From positions 186,001 through 250,000 of the forward strand of contig JAXCGZ010001904.1 of the NCBI GenBank assembly GCA_037179515.1: a stretch of DNA of 64,000 bases, given 5' to 3'. A program made the translations under genes and the position numbers. The DNA comes from Halocaridina rubra (Eukaryota; Arthropoda; Malacostraca; Decapoda; Atyidae). The notes beneath the pieces are model-generated. The model was not told the DNA's origin. It searched no databases and was given only the letters and a program-made list of their open reading frames with translations. Of the stretch, positions 1-10,562 are shown piece by piece. Numbering within the stretch: position 1 is the stretch's first letter; every line of letters begins with the position of its first letter.

Positions 1-800
1 GGCCTCATTCATGAAGAAAAGGAATGATCAGAAAACAGAAATGGGGGGGGGAGACTTTTATATTGGAATCATGCTTTCTACACATACAAGAATTTAACTA
101 GGATATATTTAAAATTAGCTATATGCTGAAACATAAATTGCAAATAATCATAATCTGCAAAAGGTAAGAAGGGAGAATTATTTTAGTAAGAAAAAAAAGG
201 TTATTAGTTACTGAGTTAACTAATAAGGCATCTGCTACAGCCTCTGGTGACTTTGTGCGAAACACTGTCACTGCTTATTCTTCATTTCTTGTGAATAAAT
301 TGCTTTAAGCTAATGCCAGCAAATAACTAATGGTTTTGTATACTCTTACTGTAGTGTAAATATTTCTGGTTGTCTGTGACTAACCAATATATTTTCATCC
401 AGTGGAATAGTATTGGAAACTCATTATTTGTTTGCTCGTGCATTTAGTTTTCCCATTATTAACGGTGTCGTTTCTGTTTCTGCAATTGCAGTGTCCTCTA
501 TTCTACTCCACCTGTGTGGCAGGTGATTGTCAAGTTGAGGCCAAAGTCTTGGCATCCGTCTGTGGTGCCGGGAATAGAAATCGTGCTCACCACCTCCAGG
601 ATTCGAGGCAGCATTCCATAAATTTGCATTTTAGATTTATTCCAGCTTTCTAAAATATTAATTTATTTTTTTTTAATCTGTCCTTGCATTTCCAAAATTA
701 AAAGAAATTTGATTCTGAGTTTCATTTAACCAAGTAGTGGTAGGAGGGTCTGCTCTGTCTGTTTGTGAGCTCTTAACTGAGTTCTGTAATGGAGTTTGCT
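1..800. repeat. Rearranged second copy of the Gmr1-like LTR
   Basis: Bases 1 to about 275 match, in the same direction, the outer end of the LTR at about 12090-12350. Bases about 285-795 match the reverse complement of about 10600-11130, the inner part of the same LTR. The outer LTR piece is therefore flipped relative to the inner piece, with a junction near 285. Two short ORFs fall in this region (432-653 and 737-934); both lie in or near the LTR-like sequence and I do not think they are genes. From 800 to about 955 I recognise nothing. Confidence 0.7.
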
Positions 801-959
801 CTCACAGCAAATTTGAGGGAGAGCTCTTCTGCTACCCTTCTAGGGTCTCTGTATGGGACAGTTCTTGGACTTCTTCCCTTGGCAAAGTAGTTTATGTTTC
901 TCCACATTTAGCCCACAGAGGTGTTGGCATATAGTATGGAGCACCATTCAAGCCAATTT

Positions 960-1970
960 TTTTTTTATCTCTTTTGTTTCTTCATGGACATGTTCTTTGA
1001 CTACCTGGAGGGCATGATAAGAGTCTTCAGGAGACAGTTTTTGTCGACTTTTCGGATGACGTTAAGCCAATGATTGAGTTCTTTGACCCTACCACAGTAG
1101 TACCACCTGGTGCAGTGATATGTTTGTCCTAATTTGCAAAGGGGGATAGAAGAGTCCACTGCAGCTTTCAAGGCATTGACTAGTTCAGCTTCAGCTTGAT
1201 CAATGTTTCCTGGAGGTGTGTATTCTGAATGCTTATTGCTAAGGTGCTCAGGGAATTGGCCCCAGTTGGTCTTCTTGAAATTCCATCAAAGGGGTGGAGC
1301 AGGAATCTGGAAGATTTCTGGAATCATCAGCTTGGGATGGATCCCCTAGTGGTTGCTCATGACATGGGGGTGTATTCCCCAAGTAGTGACTTGCCTTAGG
1401 GAGTTTGATATAATAGTGAGATCCAGAATTCCACCTCTGTTATGAGTTGGCTCGTGGTCATTGAGCATAATGATGTCCTATTGGTTGTCCAGCAGACTCA
1501 TGATGTGTCTGACTGCTGCACAGCTGTGATTAGACTTAAATCTTGAGTGGTGTGCATTGAAATTGTCACCTATTACTAGTCCGTGAGACTGGCTCTGCCA
1601 AAGAGGGCAGTTAAGTCCAGCTCACTTTGCTGCTGTCTATAACTGTTGTAGAAGTCTATGCTACTGCCCTGTAATTTACTGTTAACAGCTATGATGTGGA
1701 CTCCCCCATCGCAGCTGACAGGTTGTGTGATTTCTTTAGCAAGCAAGTTCTTTTTAATGAAGGTGGCACTGCCTCTGTTCTCCCTTGGAATCCAGTGTTA
1801 GCAAAAGCCCTGGTATCCGGACACATTTCGAATATTCTGTTCTGAACACAGGTCTTCCTGCACCATGATTACATCCATATTGTCAGCTTTGGCAATGCCT
1901 TCTAGGTATTGAAATTTGTTTCTCAAACCCTGAGCATCCCAATGTAGGCTCCCAAGATTAGGCATCCCAA
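960..1970 (-). pseudogene. LINE-A ORF2, APE-type endonuclease domain, decayed
   Basis: Read on the minus strand from about 1970 down to 960, the translation gives a non-LTR retrotransposon endonuclease. It opens with MPNLGSLHWDAQGLRNK, then DVIMVQEDL (catalytic Glu context), an IGDNFNAHH stretch (the usual GDFNAHH with an F-to-N-like change) and GGILDLTII. Several in-frame stops and small shifts break it, so it cannot encode active enzyme. In this family the domain nicks target DNA at the start of target-primed reverse transcription. ORF1 ends a few codons upstream, the normal ORF1-ORF2 arrangement. No RT follows; the element is cut off near 950. The clade is likely I/Jockey-like, but I cannot settle it. 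Confidence 0.8.
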
Positions 1971-1974
1971 AAGT

Positions 1975-2267
1975 TTAAGAAGAGATGGAAAGAGTGACAG
2001 TTTGTTGAAAGAGACGTTGGTTTTTTAAGGTGAGAGCTTGAGCGACGATGCCATGGGTGATTTTAGCGATTTGGTTGAAAGCTTCCCTGAGAGTGGAATT
2101 CATGTTGCTTGCACAGAGCCGTATTGCTGCATGTATTGCCTGGGTGAGAAGTTGCGTAATGTCCTCAAGGGTGAAGAGGGGTTGAGGATTAGGATTAGGT
2201 AGGGCTGTGGGATTAGAAAAGGGTGTTTGGAGGGATGCTGTGTAGGAGCATGGTTATTGAGTCTGGG
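1975..2267 (-). pseudogene. LINE-A ORF1, C-terminal segment
   Basis: The minus strand carries an open stretch that includes TLEDITQLLTQAIHAAIR and ends in SLSISS or similar followed by a stop just before the ORF2 start. It is rich in Pro and Asn at its beginning and helical afterwards, as expected for the tail of a LINE ORF1 nucleic-acid binding protein. The zinc-knuckle part of the same ORF1 lies on the other side of gypsy-1 at 15779-15861 and beyond gypsy-2 at 20893 onward. That makes 960-2267, 15779-15861 and 20893-21420 pieces of one LINE. Some LINE sequence seems lost at the 2268 junction. Confidence 0.65.
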
Positions 2268-2268
2268 G

Positions 2269-2391
2269 TCTCTATAACATTAATGACGAGAATGAGATAC
2301 GCATCATAATGACTACTCATTATACATAATTATAGAGCTTCATAGAGCTTTACAACCATCTACTTATCTTGAACAAGTAAGAAACATAACA
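2269..2391 (+). repeat. gypsy-1 5' LTR, truncated
   Basis: These 123 bases align end to end with the last 123 bases of the 3' LTR (15656-15778) at roughly 87 percent identity by eye, and end in ACATAACA. The first 280 bases of the LTR are missing: the left boundary runs straight into LINE-A sequence. This points to a deletion across the LTR/LINE junction after insertion. Confidence 0.85.
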
Positions 2392-2392
2392 G

Positions 2393-2410
2393 TGGCGACG
2401 AGTGGTAACG
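2393..2410 (+). other. gypsy-1 primer-binding site
   Basis: TGGCGACGAGTGGTAACG begins two bases after the LTR end, the expected place for a site complementary to a tRNA 3' end (…CGCCA). The first ten bases are identical to the gypsy-2 site at 20700-20717. Confidence 0.7.
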
Positions 2411-3434
2411 ACACCAGGCAGAGTAGGCAACACATCTTGCACCAACCAAGTTTTGGCAGGAGTGTGTAAGCAGCCCACGGCAGTCAACCTTAACCCTGGT
2501 GCTCGATCTACCCATGCCAAGAGCGTGTTCCATACAAGAGGAATCTTCCACAATTGCACAGAGGTGGAATAAGTGGATAGATTCGTTTGGCAACTACCTG
2601 AAGGCCATAGGAGTCATCAAGGATGAGCAGAAGAATGCCCTACTATGCCATGTAGCAGGTCTAGATGTACAGAAGGTGTATAAAGCCCTCACACCTGCAG
2701 GTAACACCCTTCAACAAACAATTAATTGCCTAAATGCCTATATTGTTCCTAAAATTAATTTTAGATATGAGAGATTTAGGTTAGGCCAGTGCACCCATGA
2801 TGCAAGTGAATCAGTTGATGCTTATGCTACCAAGATGAAAGAGTTAGTTTCTACTTGTGAGTTCCATTACAAGGAGGATGTCATAATAGATCAGGTTATG
2901 GCCAAATATAATTCACATGAACTTAGAAAAAAAAATTGCTTCAGGAGAAAACCTTAACATTAGATAAGGTTTTAGACACAGCTAGGATTCTGAAAGCAGC
3001 ATTTTCTCAAGCTCAAGCCTTTGAGGGTTCACAAAATAATTCTCAGGTTAAAGTATCCTCCCAGTAAGGTAAATGGCAATGGCAACAAGGAAAGAAACAC
3101 GACAATTCAAAGGAAACCTGAGGGTAAACAATCCAAAATACAAAACCATTTTTCAGGTGTGGTAAGGCAGGTTATTATCCCAGTGACAGGACAAAGTGTC
3201 CTGAAACACAACAGAATGGTCAGTCAGACGAGCCATCAGAGCAATTAGGTAGTTGTAAGCCAGAATGTGCTTTTCAAATTAACTCTATAAGTAGCAAAGG
3301 CAAGAAGTTAATGATTATAGTTAACATTAACAGTGTGCTGGTTGTCATGCAAGTTGACACTGCAGCGGACGCCTCTGTGATGTCAGAACAGGTGGAACGC
3401 AAAATACCTAATTTGTCTATAGGACAACATCAAG
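2411..3434 (+). pseudogene. gypsy-1 gag and protease segment, broken
   Basis: An open Gag stretch of 152 codons (2499-2957) contains a retrotransposon capsid-type core (WNKWIDSFGNYLKAIG, then AYATKMKELVSTCEFH). A frameshift in an A-run near 2930 breaks it, and coding continues in other frames. A zinc knuckle near 3150-3205 is damaged: the first Cys is Phe and the His is Tyr in the best frame (RCGKAGYYPSDRTKCP). The protease site reads VDTAADASVM, where the family has DTGA, so the flap-facing Gly is lost. The sequence stops at 3434 and resumes at 12357 because of the nested Gmr1-like insert. The product would be the structural and protease part of a Mag-like Ty3/gypsy polyprotein. It is certainly dead. 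Confidence 0.82.
3422..3434. repeat. Left copy of 13-bp direct repeat flanking the nested insert
   Basis: GGACAACATCAAG is repeated exactly at 12357-12369. The gypsy-1 reading frame upstream of this copy continues downstream of the right copy, so the repeat looks like a target-site duplication of 13 bp. Confidence 0.75.
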
Positions 3435-5526
3435 TGGGGAACACGGAGAGTTTCCCCCTCCTTTACCAGATGATGCACCTCTAGAGCCACTGAAGATCCA
3501 TCCAGACTTTGCCAAATTGCAGCAAGACTGCCCCAGCCTCAAACGCTGGATACAACAGGCCACCAAGGGGAGAACCTTCACAGTGAAAGGAGGAGGCCAG
3601 ATCACTTATGCCTTTGAAGATGGAGTACTTCGTAGGCATGTGACTAAAGATGGCCACACCTTTAAACAGTTGGTGGTGCCCGCTTCGATCCGCTGCCAGG
3701 CTATGTATGTGGCACACCATTTACCTCTGAGTGGACACAGAGGCAAAGCAAAAACCCGGCACTTCCTTCAGAAGGCTTTTGCATGGCCAAACATGTACGC
3801 AAAGGTAGACAGATACCTAAGCTTATGCCCTGTCTGTCAATCCACCTCTACGGCACCAGTACTGAAAGGTTCCATGGGCATAACTAAGCTCTCAATGGAG
3901 CTATTTTCCAAGGGCGCTATTGACATATTAGGTACTATTAATCCAGCTTCATCCAAGGGAAAACAGTTCCTCCTGGTATACATCGACCTGGCAACAAGAT
4001 ACCCAGATGCAGTGCCGCTGTCTTCTATCACGACTGAAGCAGTCGCTCATGCTCTATTTGAAATCTGCTCCAAGGTTGGCTTTCCTGAGCAGGTCACTTC
4101 TGACAATGGAAGTCAGATTACAAATAGGCACTTTGAGGGTTTCTGTAACCTTTTAGAAATGAAGCATATTTGTACGAGTGTCTATCATGCCCAATCAAAT
4201 GGAGCATGCGAACGCTATAATTGGACATTGAAGCGATGTTTGCGCAAGCTAGTGATAGATATACCTAGGCAGAGGGACAAGTACATCCCTGCTGCACTTT
4301 TCTCCTTCAGAGACACGCCCCACGACACTACTGGATACTCGCCTTTCGAGCTGATTTATGGTCATAAGGTCAGAGGCCCAGTGGAATTCTTGGCAGAATG
4401 TTGTGATTCACCTACCATCAAAGATGACGGTAGGGACGTCCATGAGTATATTTTGAAGCTTTTGTCTCACCTCAAAAAGGCTTGGAAAACTGCACAATTA
4501 GCCATTAAGGGTCACCAGCAGACTGCCAAGGTCCTCTTTGACAAGCGTGCGTGGCGTCATGCCTTGACACCCGGAGATCAAGCTCTGTTACTTCTTCCAA
4601 CAGATACCTGCAAGCTAATGCTACGCTGGAAAGGACCGTACACTGTGGTACACCGGGTGACCCCTGACAATTATGTGCTAAATGTTGATGGCAATAACAG
4701 GAAATACCACATTAACCAGCTGAATCTTTATTGTGAGGACCCGGAGGCCCACAGGGATCCTGCGCTGGCCCTCTCAGCAACCCCTATAGATGCCCTCAGC
4801 ATCAACAGAACCTCCGAGGCTGCAGCAACACAGGTGCTCCATTATAGCCAACCCTTACCTCCTATATTGGAATACTCCATTCTTGCAATGGAGACAGACT
4901 TACGGGAGTGGAGTTTTTCGGAAGAAGCCCCTCTGGCTGCAGCCACCGCCCTCGAAATTAAAGACATAAGCTTATCTTTTGATGATGGTAAGGATCCTGC
5001 CATTCCCACACACCGAAAGGAAAGTGTGAGTAATTGCATTATTAACTCCAGACTGCAACCGAGTCAACGGGAACAGCTGAACAAGCTATTAGAGGACTGT
5101 GATAACATCTTCAACGACCTCCCAGGCATTGCCGCTACCCTTGAGCATCATGTCAGATTGACTGACCCAGGGCCATTTCGGCATTCCTATGGCCTTGCCC
5201 ACCAGCTGTCCGTACGGCTGAAGGAAGATCTTGACACTTGGGTCTGCCTCAGATTAGTTGAAAAGAGCATTTTACCTTGGTGTTTGCTGTTACTGGCAGT
5301 GCGTAGGCGAGATGGCGGTCACAGGTTCTGCCTTGACCGTCGTAAGCTTAACTCCCGTACCATCTTTGATGGAGAGCCCATTGCTGACGCCGAGCATATT
5401 TTTACATTGCTCTCCCTAGCCTGTTACATGTCCAGATTGGATCTGGCCAGTGGATTTTGGCTAGTCCCGCTGAGCGAGACTACCAAGCCTCTAACAGCCT
5501 TTTTCACAAGATATGGTCTATATTAG
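3435..5526 (+). CDS. pol: Gmr1-like pol: integrase followed by reverse transcriptase start
   Basis: The frame is open from at least 3421; counting from the Met at 3517 gives 669 residues. The HHCC zinc finger is complete (H68, H74, C104, C107). The integrase core shows D136 (AIDILG), D196 (TSDNGSQ) and E232, with 35 residues between the last two. A chromodomain-like C-terminal barrel follows (LRWKGPYTVVHRV near 370). A linker then leads to reverse transcriptase: RFCLDRRKLN and SRLDLASGFW (first catalytic Asp) near the end. The frame ends in TAG at 5524-5526 where relatives have Gln before FRVMPFG, a likely C-to-T change. Integrase upstream of RT is the reverse of ordinary Ty3/gypsy. The 5' end of pol, including protease, is missing. 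Confidence 0.88.
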
Positions 5527-6495
5527 TTTAGGGTCATGCCTTTTGGTATGGTGAATGCCCCTGGCTGCTTCAGTAGACTCATGAGGATAGTACTACAGGA
5601 CCTCGACAATGTTTCATGGTTTATTGATGATATCCTGGTGCATTCTCAGGATTAGTCATCGCACCTGCTGGCTAGTACAGTGGTAACGCGCTGGCTTCGC
5701 ATTCACGAGGTCGAAAGATCGGTTCCCGTCCAAGACCGAGAGTTTAAGCTGTTTACTGGCAGGAACTGCTGTGGTTGGACACCACAGTGGGGGGTTGGGG
5801 CTTGCCCTAGCTGACGAATACCCATTGTATTGAAATGGAAATAAAGTTTGTTTGTTTGTTTTAGATCATTCATGGGTAGTGTCGGCTACTACCAATGGTT
5901 CATTCCAACCTTTAATACAATCACTGCCCCTTTGCAACAAATGACCTCCTCAATGAAAGGTAAAACCTCCAATTTCCAATGAACAGACAAAGCAGAGAGA
6001 GCATTTTTCAAGCTCCGAGAAGCATTGGCTGGTGAGACAGTATTACAACTGGTAAACCCTGAGTTTCCGTTTATATCAATAGACCGACGCCTCAGATGAA
6101 GCCTGGGTGCCGTGCTTTTGCAGGCCTGATCAGACAACTCAGCAGAAGTAGCTCCAGTGTGATATGCAAGCTGCAGGCTTTGCCCTGCAGAGCGAAATTA
6201 CTCCATTGTGGAGAAAGAAGCGCTAGCTATATATTGGTCCATAAAGAAATTTTAAGTCCATCTGTATGGATGACATTTTACACTGAGAACCAACCACCAT
6301 CCTCTCCTATATTTACAGACTGCAGACAAGTTGAATCATCACCTGAAAAGGTGGGCACTTTACCTGAATCTTTTCAAATTCACTGCCCAACATATTGATG
6401 GAAAGGACAATGACCTCACTGATCAACTAAGTCGACGGTCGTTACCCTCAAATGAGGAAGCTGTTGCTGTTAGCCTCAATTTGACTAGTCTGTAA
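5527..6495 (+). pseudogene. pol: Gmr1-like pol remainder: RT palm and RNase H, decayed
   Basis: After the stop at 5524 the same frame continues with FRVMPFGMVNAPGCFSRLM and the RT active site FIDDIL (about 5616-5636). A SINE interrupts at 5671. When the gene resumes at about 5863 (SFMGSVGYYQWF), the thumb segment normally found between these motifs is gone, so the SINE junction also has a deletion. RNase H follows with several stops and frame changes. Pieces such as DASDEAW, VEKEALAIYW and DGKDNDLTDQLSRR are visible, the last just before the stop at 6495. It cannot make functional enzyme. Confidence 0.8.
5671..5862 (+). mobile_element. tRNA-derived SINE, copy 1
   Basis: The sequence begins GCTAGTACAGTGGTAACGCG, which fits a pol III A box inside a tRNA-like head. 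It has a B-box-like segment near GATCGGTTCCCGTCC, a body ending in ATTGAAATGGAAATAAAG, and a (GTTT)n tail. The same unit occurs reversed at 53105-53299 and in part at 63961-64000. The tRNA-like head resembles an alanine tRNA around the anticodon arm (GCTTCGCAT), but I would not press that. Confidence 0.85.
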
Positions 6496-7130
6496 ATATT
6501 ACTTCTCTGATGTGCTGTTTATTTTTATGTTTATCTTTTATGTCTATAATACTGTGCTGTACTAGTTTATTTTAGCTTACAAACGTTTTTCCTAATGGAA
6601 GACGAAGAAGATGAAGAATATATCTTTGATTGTAGTTTCATATTTCCCTCTGTGGAACTCTGAAGCCAGAACATGGCTGAAACTTTTAGTTTAGTGTTGA
6701 ATAGCTGAAACTGTTTTAAATCTAGTCGCCACTGTTAATGACAACTTGGTTCAAATTTTCCATTTGTATATACTGTATTTTTTTTGTATATTATTTTATT
6801 GCCTTATTGCATGTGAAGAATTCTTAAACTTAAATATTGATATTCTCTTATATCTAATTGTGATTTTAATTTTCTTGAAATTTGAATTTGATCACATTCC
6901 TTTTGTTTTGCATGTCATTTAATGTTTTGTTTATAAGAATTGTTCACTTTTCCTAATAATATGATAATGTTCCAGTGGTGGATCCCATTCTTATTGTTCA
7001 TTTGTTCTTTTCCATGAGAAGGATATCTCATCCCTCATAATAACACTGAAGTCACCATAACATCCTCTGTTCTTTTTTCGTCTTCTGTATTAAAATTTTG
7101 CTAATTCAATATTCTCTAGAAAGGGCCTTT
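6496..7130 (+). other. Gmr1-like 3' non-coding region and weak polypurine tract
   Basis: This is AT-rich, non-coding sequence between the end of pol and the 3' LTR. AGAAAGGGCCTT lies immediately before the LTR start TGTGACAG and is the only candidate for a polypurine tract; it is short and imperfect. Nothing else is recognised. Confidence 0.5.
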
Positions 7131-8393
7131 GTGACAGAGTGTTTTGCTCAAAGTCATCAGAGGCTGTTAGATGCCTTATTAGTTAACTTACCTTTTTTTT
7201 CTAGCTAAAATAATATCCACTCATTTCCTTTTGCAGATTATGATTATTTGTACTTTATATTTTTGCTTATAGCTAATTTTAAATAAATCTTATTTAATAT
7301 TCCTGTACGTGTAGAAAGCATTATCCCAATGTAAAGGCTGCCTCAAGAATGATCCCAATAAAAAGGCTGCCCCCTATTTCTGTTTTCCGACCGTTCCCTT
7401 TCTTCAGTGAGCCTATTCGGTACATTTTCTTTACAACTTTCTTATGATAAAACAGCTCTCACTAATAAATTTTTTATATTATATGAATTATTCTTGCTGA
7501 TAATTATGTTATGAATTTGACCTTGCTGTTATGTCATTAGCCTGTCTAGATACATTTCAGTAGCTTCTTTATTATTTGAATAGTTAAGTTCTGTCTCCTA
7601 CAATGCAAAGAACGTTCAAGAGATTGCTTACCAGTAACCTAATTTTTCATAATTATTCTCGTTTTATTTTGTTTGCTTCCACTTGTTGCACCAAAAATAC
7701 TGTCTCTCCCTTACATCCCTGCCATAATTGCCTGCCAGGGACCACCACTAAAGTAGCCCTTAAATGATATAGGAGCCAGTTACTGCTCTGGAAATATATC
7801 CTACAGATGATATAACCAGGAGGGACATTGAAGCGTCCTCATTTGGCGGCCAAACATCCTGGAGGCAACATCTCGCCTCAGCAGTCAAGCTTATTTCAAA
7901 CCTTATTTATGTGGCTCTTCACAGGAATTCATCTGGCACAAACAAGGTGAGAGGTAGTGTATGGTAAAGCTTGTTGGTCAAGCAAAGTGAGTTTTCGAGA
8001 ATTAGTTACATTCGTTACTGGTTAAATCTTACGAAAATTTTCTCAGATTCCATTCCCATATAAACAAACTTTTGTAGCTTACCTAACTGGAATCTCGCTT
8101 GCCAAACTTAGTTCCTTAACCTGGAAATTACAGCTGATATACATTGCTAACAAGTTTCTTTCACTGAATGTGATAAACGAAAATCTCATCCTCAGAAGAT
8201 TGGTTATGAGCCCATAAAAATCTATCATTATTTCTCCTAACAAATTCTAATTTCATTTCACCCCTTTCTATCATCGTAAATAAAGTGTTTTGCATCAAAA
8301 ACTCGTGAAGAAAGCTATATGCTATATAAATTGCAAGTAATTAATCATATAACTAAAGTGTTTTATACTATAAATAGCAAATAATTGAAAAGG
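7131..8393 (+). repeat. Gmr1-like 3' LTR, probably incomplete
   Basis: It starts TGTGACAGAGTGTTTTGCTC. From 7131 to about 8087 it matches the reverse complement of about 11400-12356 closely (for example the stretch around CCTGCCAGGGACCACCACTA). From about 8087 to 8393 the match fades to short shared words such as AAAGTGTTTTG. The inner part of the LTR (10563-11130) is absent, so the inversion joint near 8393 probably lies inside the LTR or in rearranged sequence. Confidence 0.7.
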
Positions 8394-9431
8394 TCCGAGT
8401 CATCCTCCTTGAGTGTGGGTGCATGGCTGTAATAAGGCTTAGGAGTGTGAGGAGGATGAGCTGGACAAAGGGAGTTCTGTGAGGGGCCTTTGTGCTTCCC
8501 GTTCCTGTGATCTCCTTTCCGGTGAGAATCATGGCCTGCTGCAGGGGAGATGAAACTCTGAGGTCGAGCCTTGGAATCGGTCCTTCATGCCCTCATAACA
8601 TCACAGAGACGTACTCCAAGCTAGTTGTGCTTGGGGTACTCATCCACAGTGGCTAAACTTTTCTTGTAGTGGATCTCATCCTTAAGCTGAGTCCTCACAT
8701 ATGCAACAGCATCCGGAGGGAGGTCATTGGCAATTGCATCAAACATCAAGAACGAATACAACTTCTCATGAAGACACTTTGCAACTCGCAACCAATCATT
8801 AAACAGGCGAGCCTTGCATTTGCCAAAGGTACTACAGTTCTCCTCCTTCAATGGGAAAGCAGAACTATACCTAGCATGACACTCAGCTGGTGAAAAGTTC
8901 TGCGAGGCCAGGAGTGTGCTTTTAACTTTCTCGTAGTTCCTCAGTTGTGTTTGGTTGAGTTCACTGACCAGGGCGGGCAGACGGGGTGGCATAGAAATGA
9001 GCAGCCAACGACTCTTCTCAGCCTCTGTGCATCCACTAGCTGTCGCAAGACTTTCGAAAGAGCAGATGTAAGTGTCAAGCGGTTGCTTGCCATCGTCCTC
9101 ATATTTCTGTATTGGGGGGACCTCTCACGAGGCAAGTCCCCTTTTCCAGATGAAGGACCACTGTCTGGGATTCACGCTCAAAGCCGAGCAAGCGCAAGCT
9201 CATGTTCGCGTTGTGCTTGTGCCTTGTCACAGGCTTTCTTCTCCAGCTCAGCTTGGCGTTCAACCATCTTGCCATGAGCCCATTCGAAGAGCTTTGGTCC
9301 TGGGGAGAGACCTCATTTCTCAACCCTAGCAATCGTTATGTTCAGGTAACGCTCCTCATCGAATGTTTCGATGGTTTCCTGTGACTGCCTGGTTTCAATG
9401 TTTGTTTCCTGTGACTGCCCAGCTGCCATGG
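8394..9431 (-). pseudogene. gag: Gmr1-like gag, inverted, broken
   Basis: Read on the minus strand, the best start is the ATG at 9429-9431 (MAAGQSQETN). A charged, probably coiled-coil segment follows (ERQAELEKKACDKAQAQREH), then a capsid-type core that is open over 123 codons at 8621-8992 with ALVSELNQTQLRNYEKVK, SPAECHARY and FNDWLRVAKCLHEKL. At least two stops and a frame change separate the N-terminal part from this core. A His/Pro-rich tail follows in another frame. The sequence ends abruptly at about 8394 in a Glu/Asp-rich stretch where it meets the opposite-strand LTR. The particle-forming role is inferred from the family. Confidence 0.75.
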
Positions 9432-10537
9432 TGGTTTCCTAAACAGTCAATAACGAAGTGCCAAAATAAAAAACACACAAAAAAACAAATCTCTGCAATA
9501 GTAAAAAAAATTAAAAAGCCACACAACACAAAGGAGAGAGAAAAAAAATTCAACACTACAGTTCAAACTTAAACGTAACGGTGATCCTAAAACCTCACCA
9601 TAAAAAATACTCAAAATACAATCAAGTGCAATAGCAGCAAAATGTTGCAAAACAGTGCATGAAACACTGGTAATACAGGATGACAGTCGTTCCTGTTTAA
9701 CAGCAATATGCGGCAGTACCTGAGGTTAAGGTGCAAATGAAAGGAATGAGCAACAACGAATTTTACCGACTAACACCTAGTGCCAGAGAATACAAACAAG
9801 TAAAGTATAGCGGTCGTGCCTGCGTATGAGCGCATATATGGCTGTACCCACGAATAAAATGTCGTAAGTAAAATTCTGGAATGTTGTCAAAAGGGCACAG
9901 AATCCTATGCAAAATACACCAAAGATAAGCTAACAGCCTACAAGGCAGCCAGATAGCACAGGTCTACTAGTAATGAGAAAACTTATTTTTGAGTAACAAC
10001 TCAGACACATGAAGGGCTTAGCCTAGGCTTAATAGATGACACCAAAGTTTTTCTTCCCAAGGTATGAGCAGTCAATGCTTGCAAATAAAACTCAATTATA
10101 AGCAAAATACTTAATATACTTACTCCAAATTCCTAAATTCCAAAGAAATATATACAATTCTTAACAAGCATCACCCTTTACGGCTATATAAAACACTAAT
10201 ATTGTAAAACTTAATTTTATCACGCAAATAAATTATTCTTAAATAACACGTCTTCTCGTTAGCAAAATTTCTTAATTCTGTTACCACATAATCTCATTCA
10301 GATTTCCTGAAATTTTGTTTACCACATGGTAAACAATAAAATATTAGTTACCGTAATTAATTTTGAAAATTAAAAAAATAAATAAACTCTGATCCGCAAT
10401 GTCTCTAGCGACAAAATTTTTGTGTGCAGCGTAAGATTCATTAATTTCAATAATCGAGCCAGTGGTAATCAGGTTTCATGTGCAATGTTAAAAAGCAAAA
10501 TAAAAATAAATTTATCAAAATCAGTCTGTCTGTTCGG
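9432..10537 (-). other. Gmr1-like untranslated leader
   Basis: About 1.1 kb of AT-rich sequence lies between the primer-binding site and the gag start on the minus strand. No ORF of interest is seen. It begins in A-rich DNA just upstream of gag. Confidence 0.5.
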
Positions 10538-10555
10538 GTCCCTATTCGGGCACCA
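10538..10555 (-). other. Gmr1-like primer-binding site
   Basis: On the minus strand the sequence is TGGTGCCCGAATAGGGAC, starting with the TGG expected opposite a tRNA CCA end. It lies about 7 bases after the LTR end (…CCCACA). It differs from the sites of gypsy-1 and gypsy-2. Confidence 0.6.
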
Positions 10556-10562
10556 ATATTCT

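Noticed and set aside
1000..2270. Endogenous DNA virus or nimavirus-like sequence
   Set aside because: All recognisable peptides here and elsewhere fit LINE, LTR or DNA transposon families; no viral structural or polymerase gene was seen.
8621..9332. Separate small genes on the plus strand (8669-9384)
   Set aside because: They overlap the minus-strand gag frame and have no domain or composition support.
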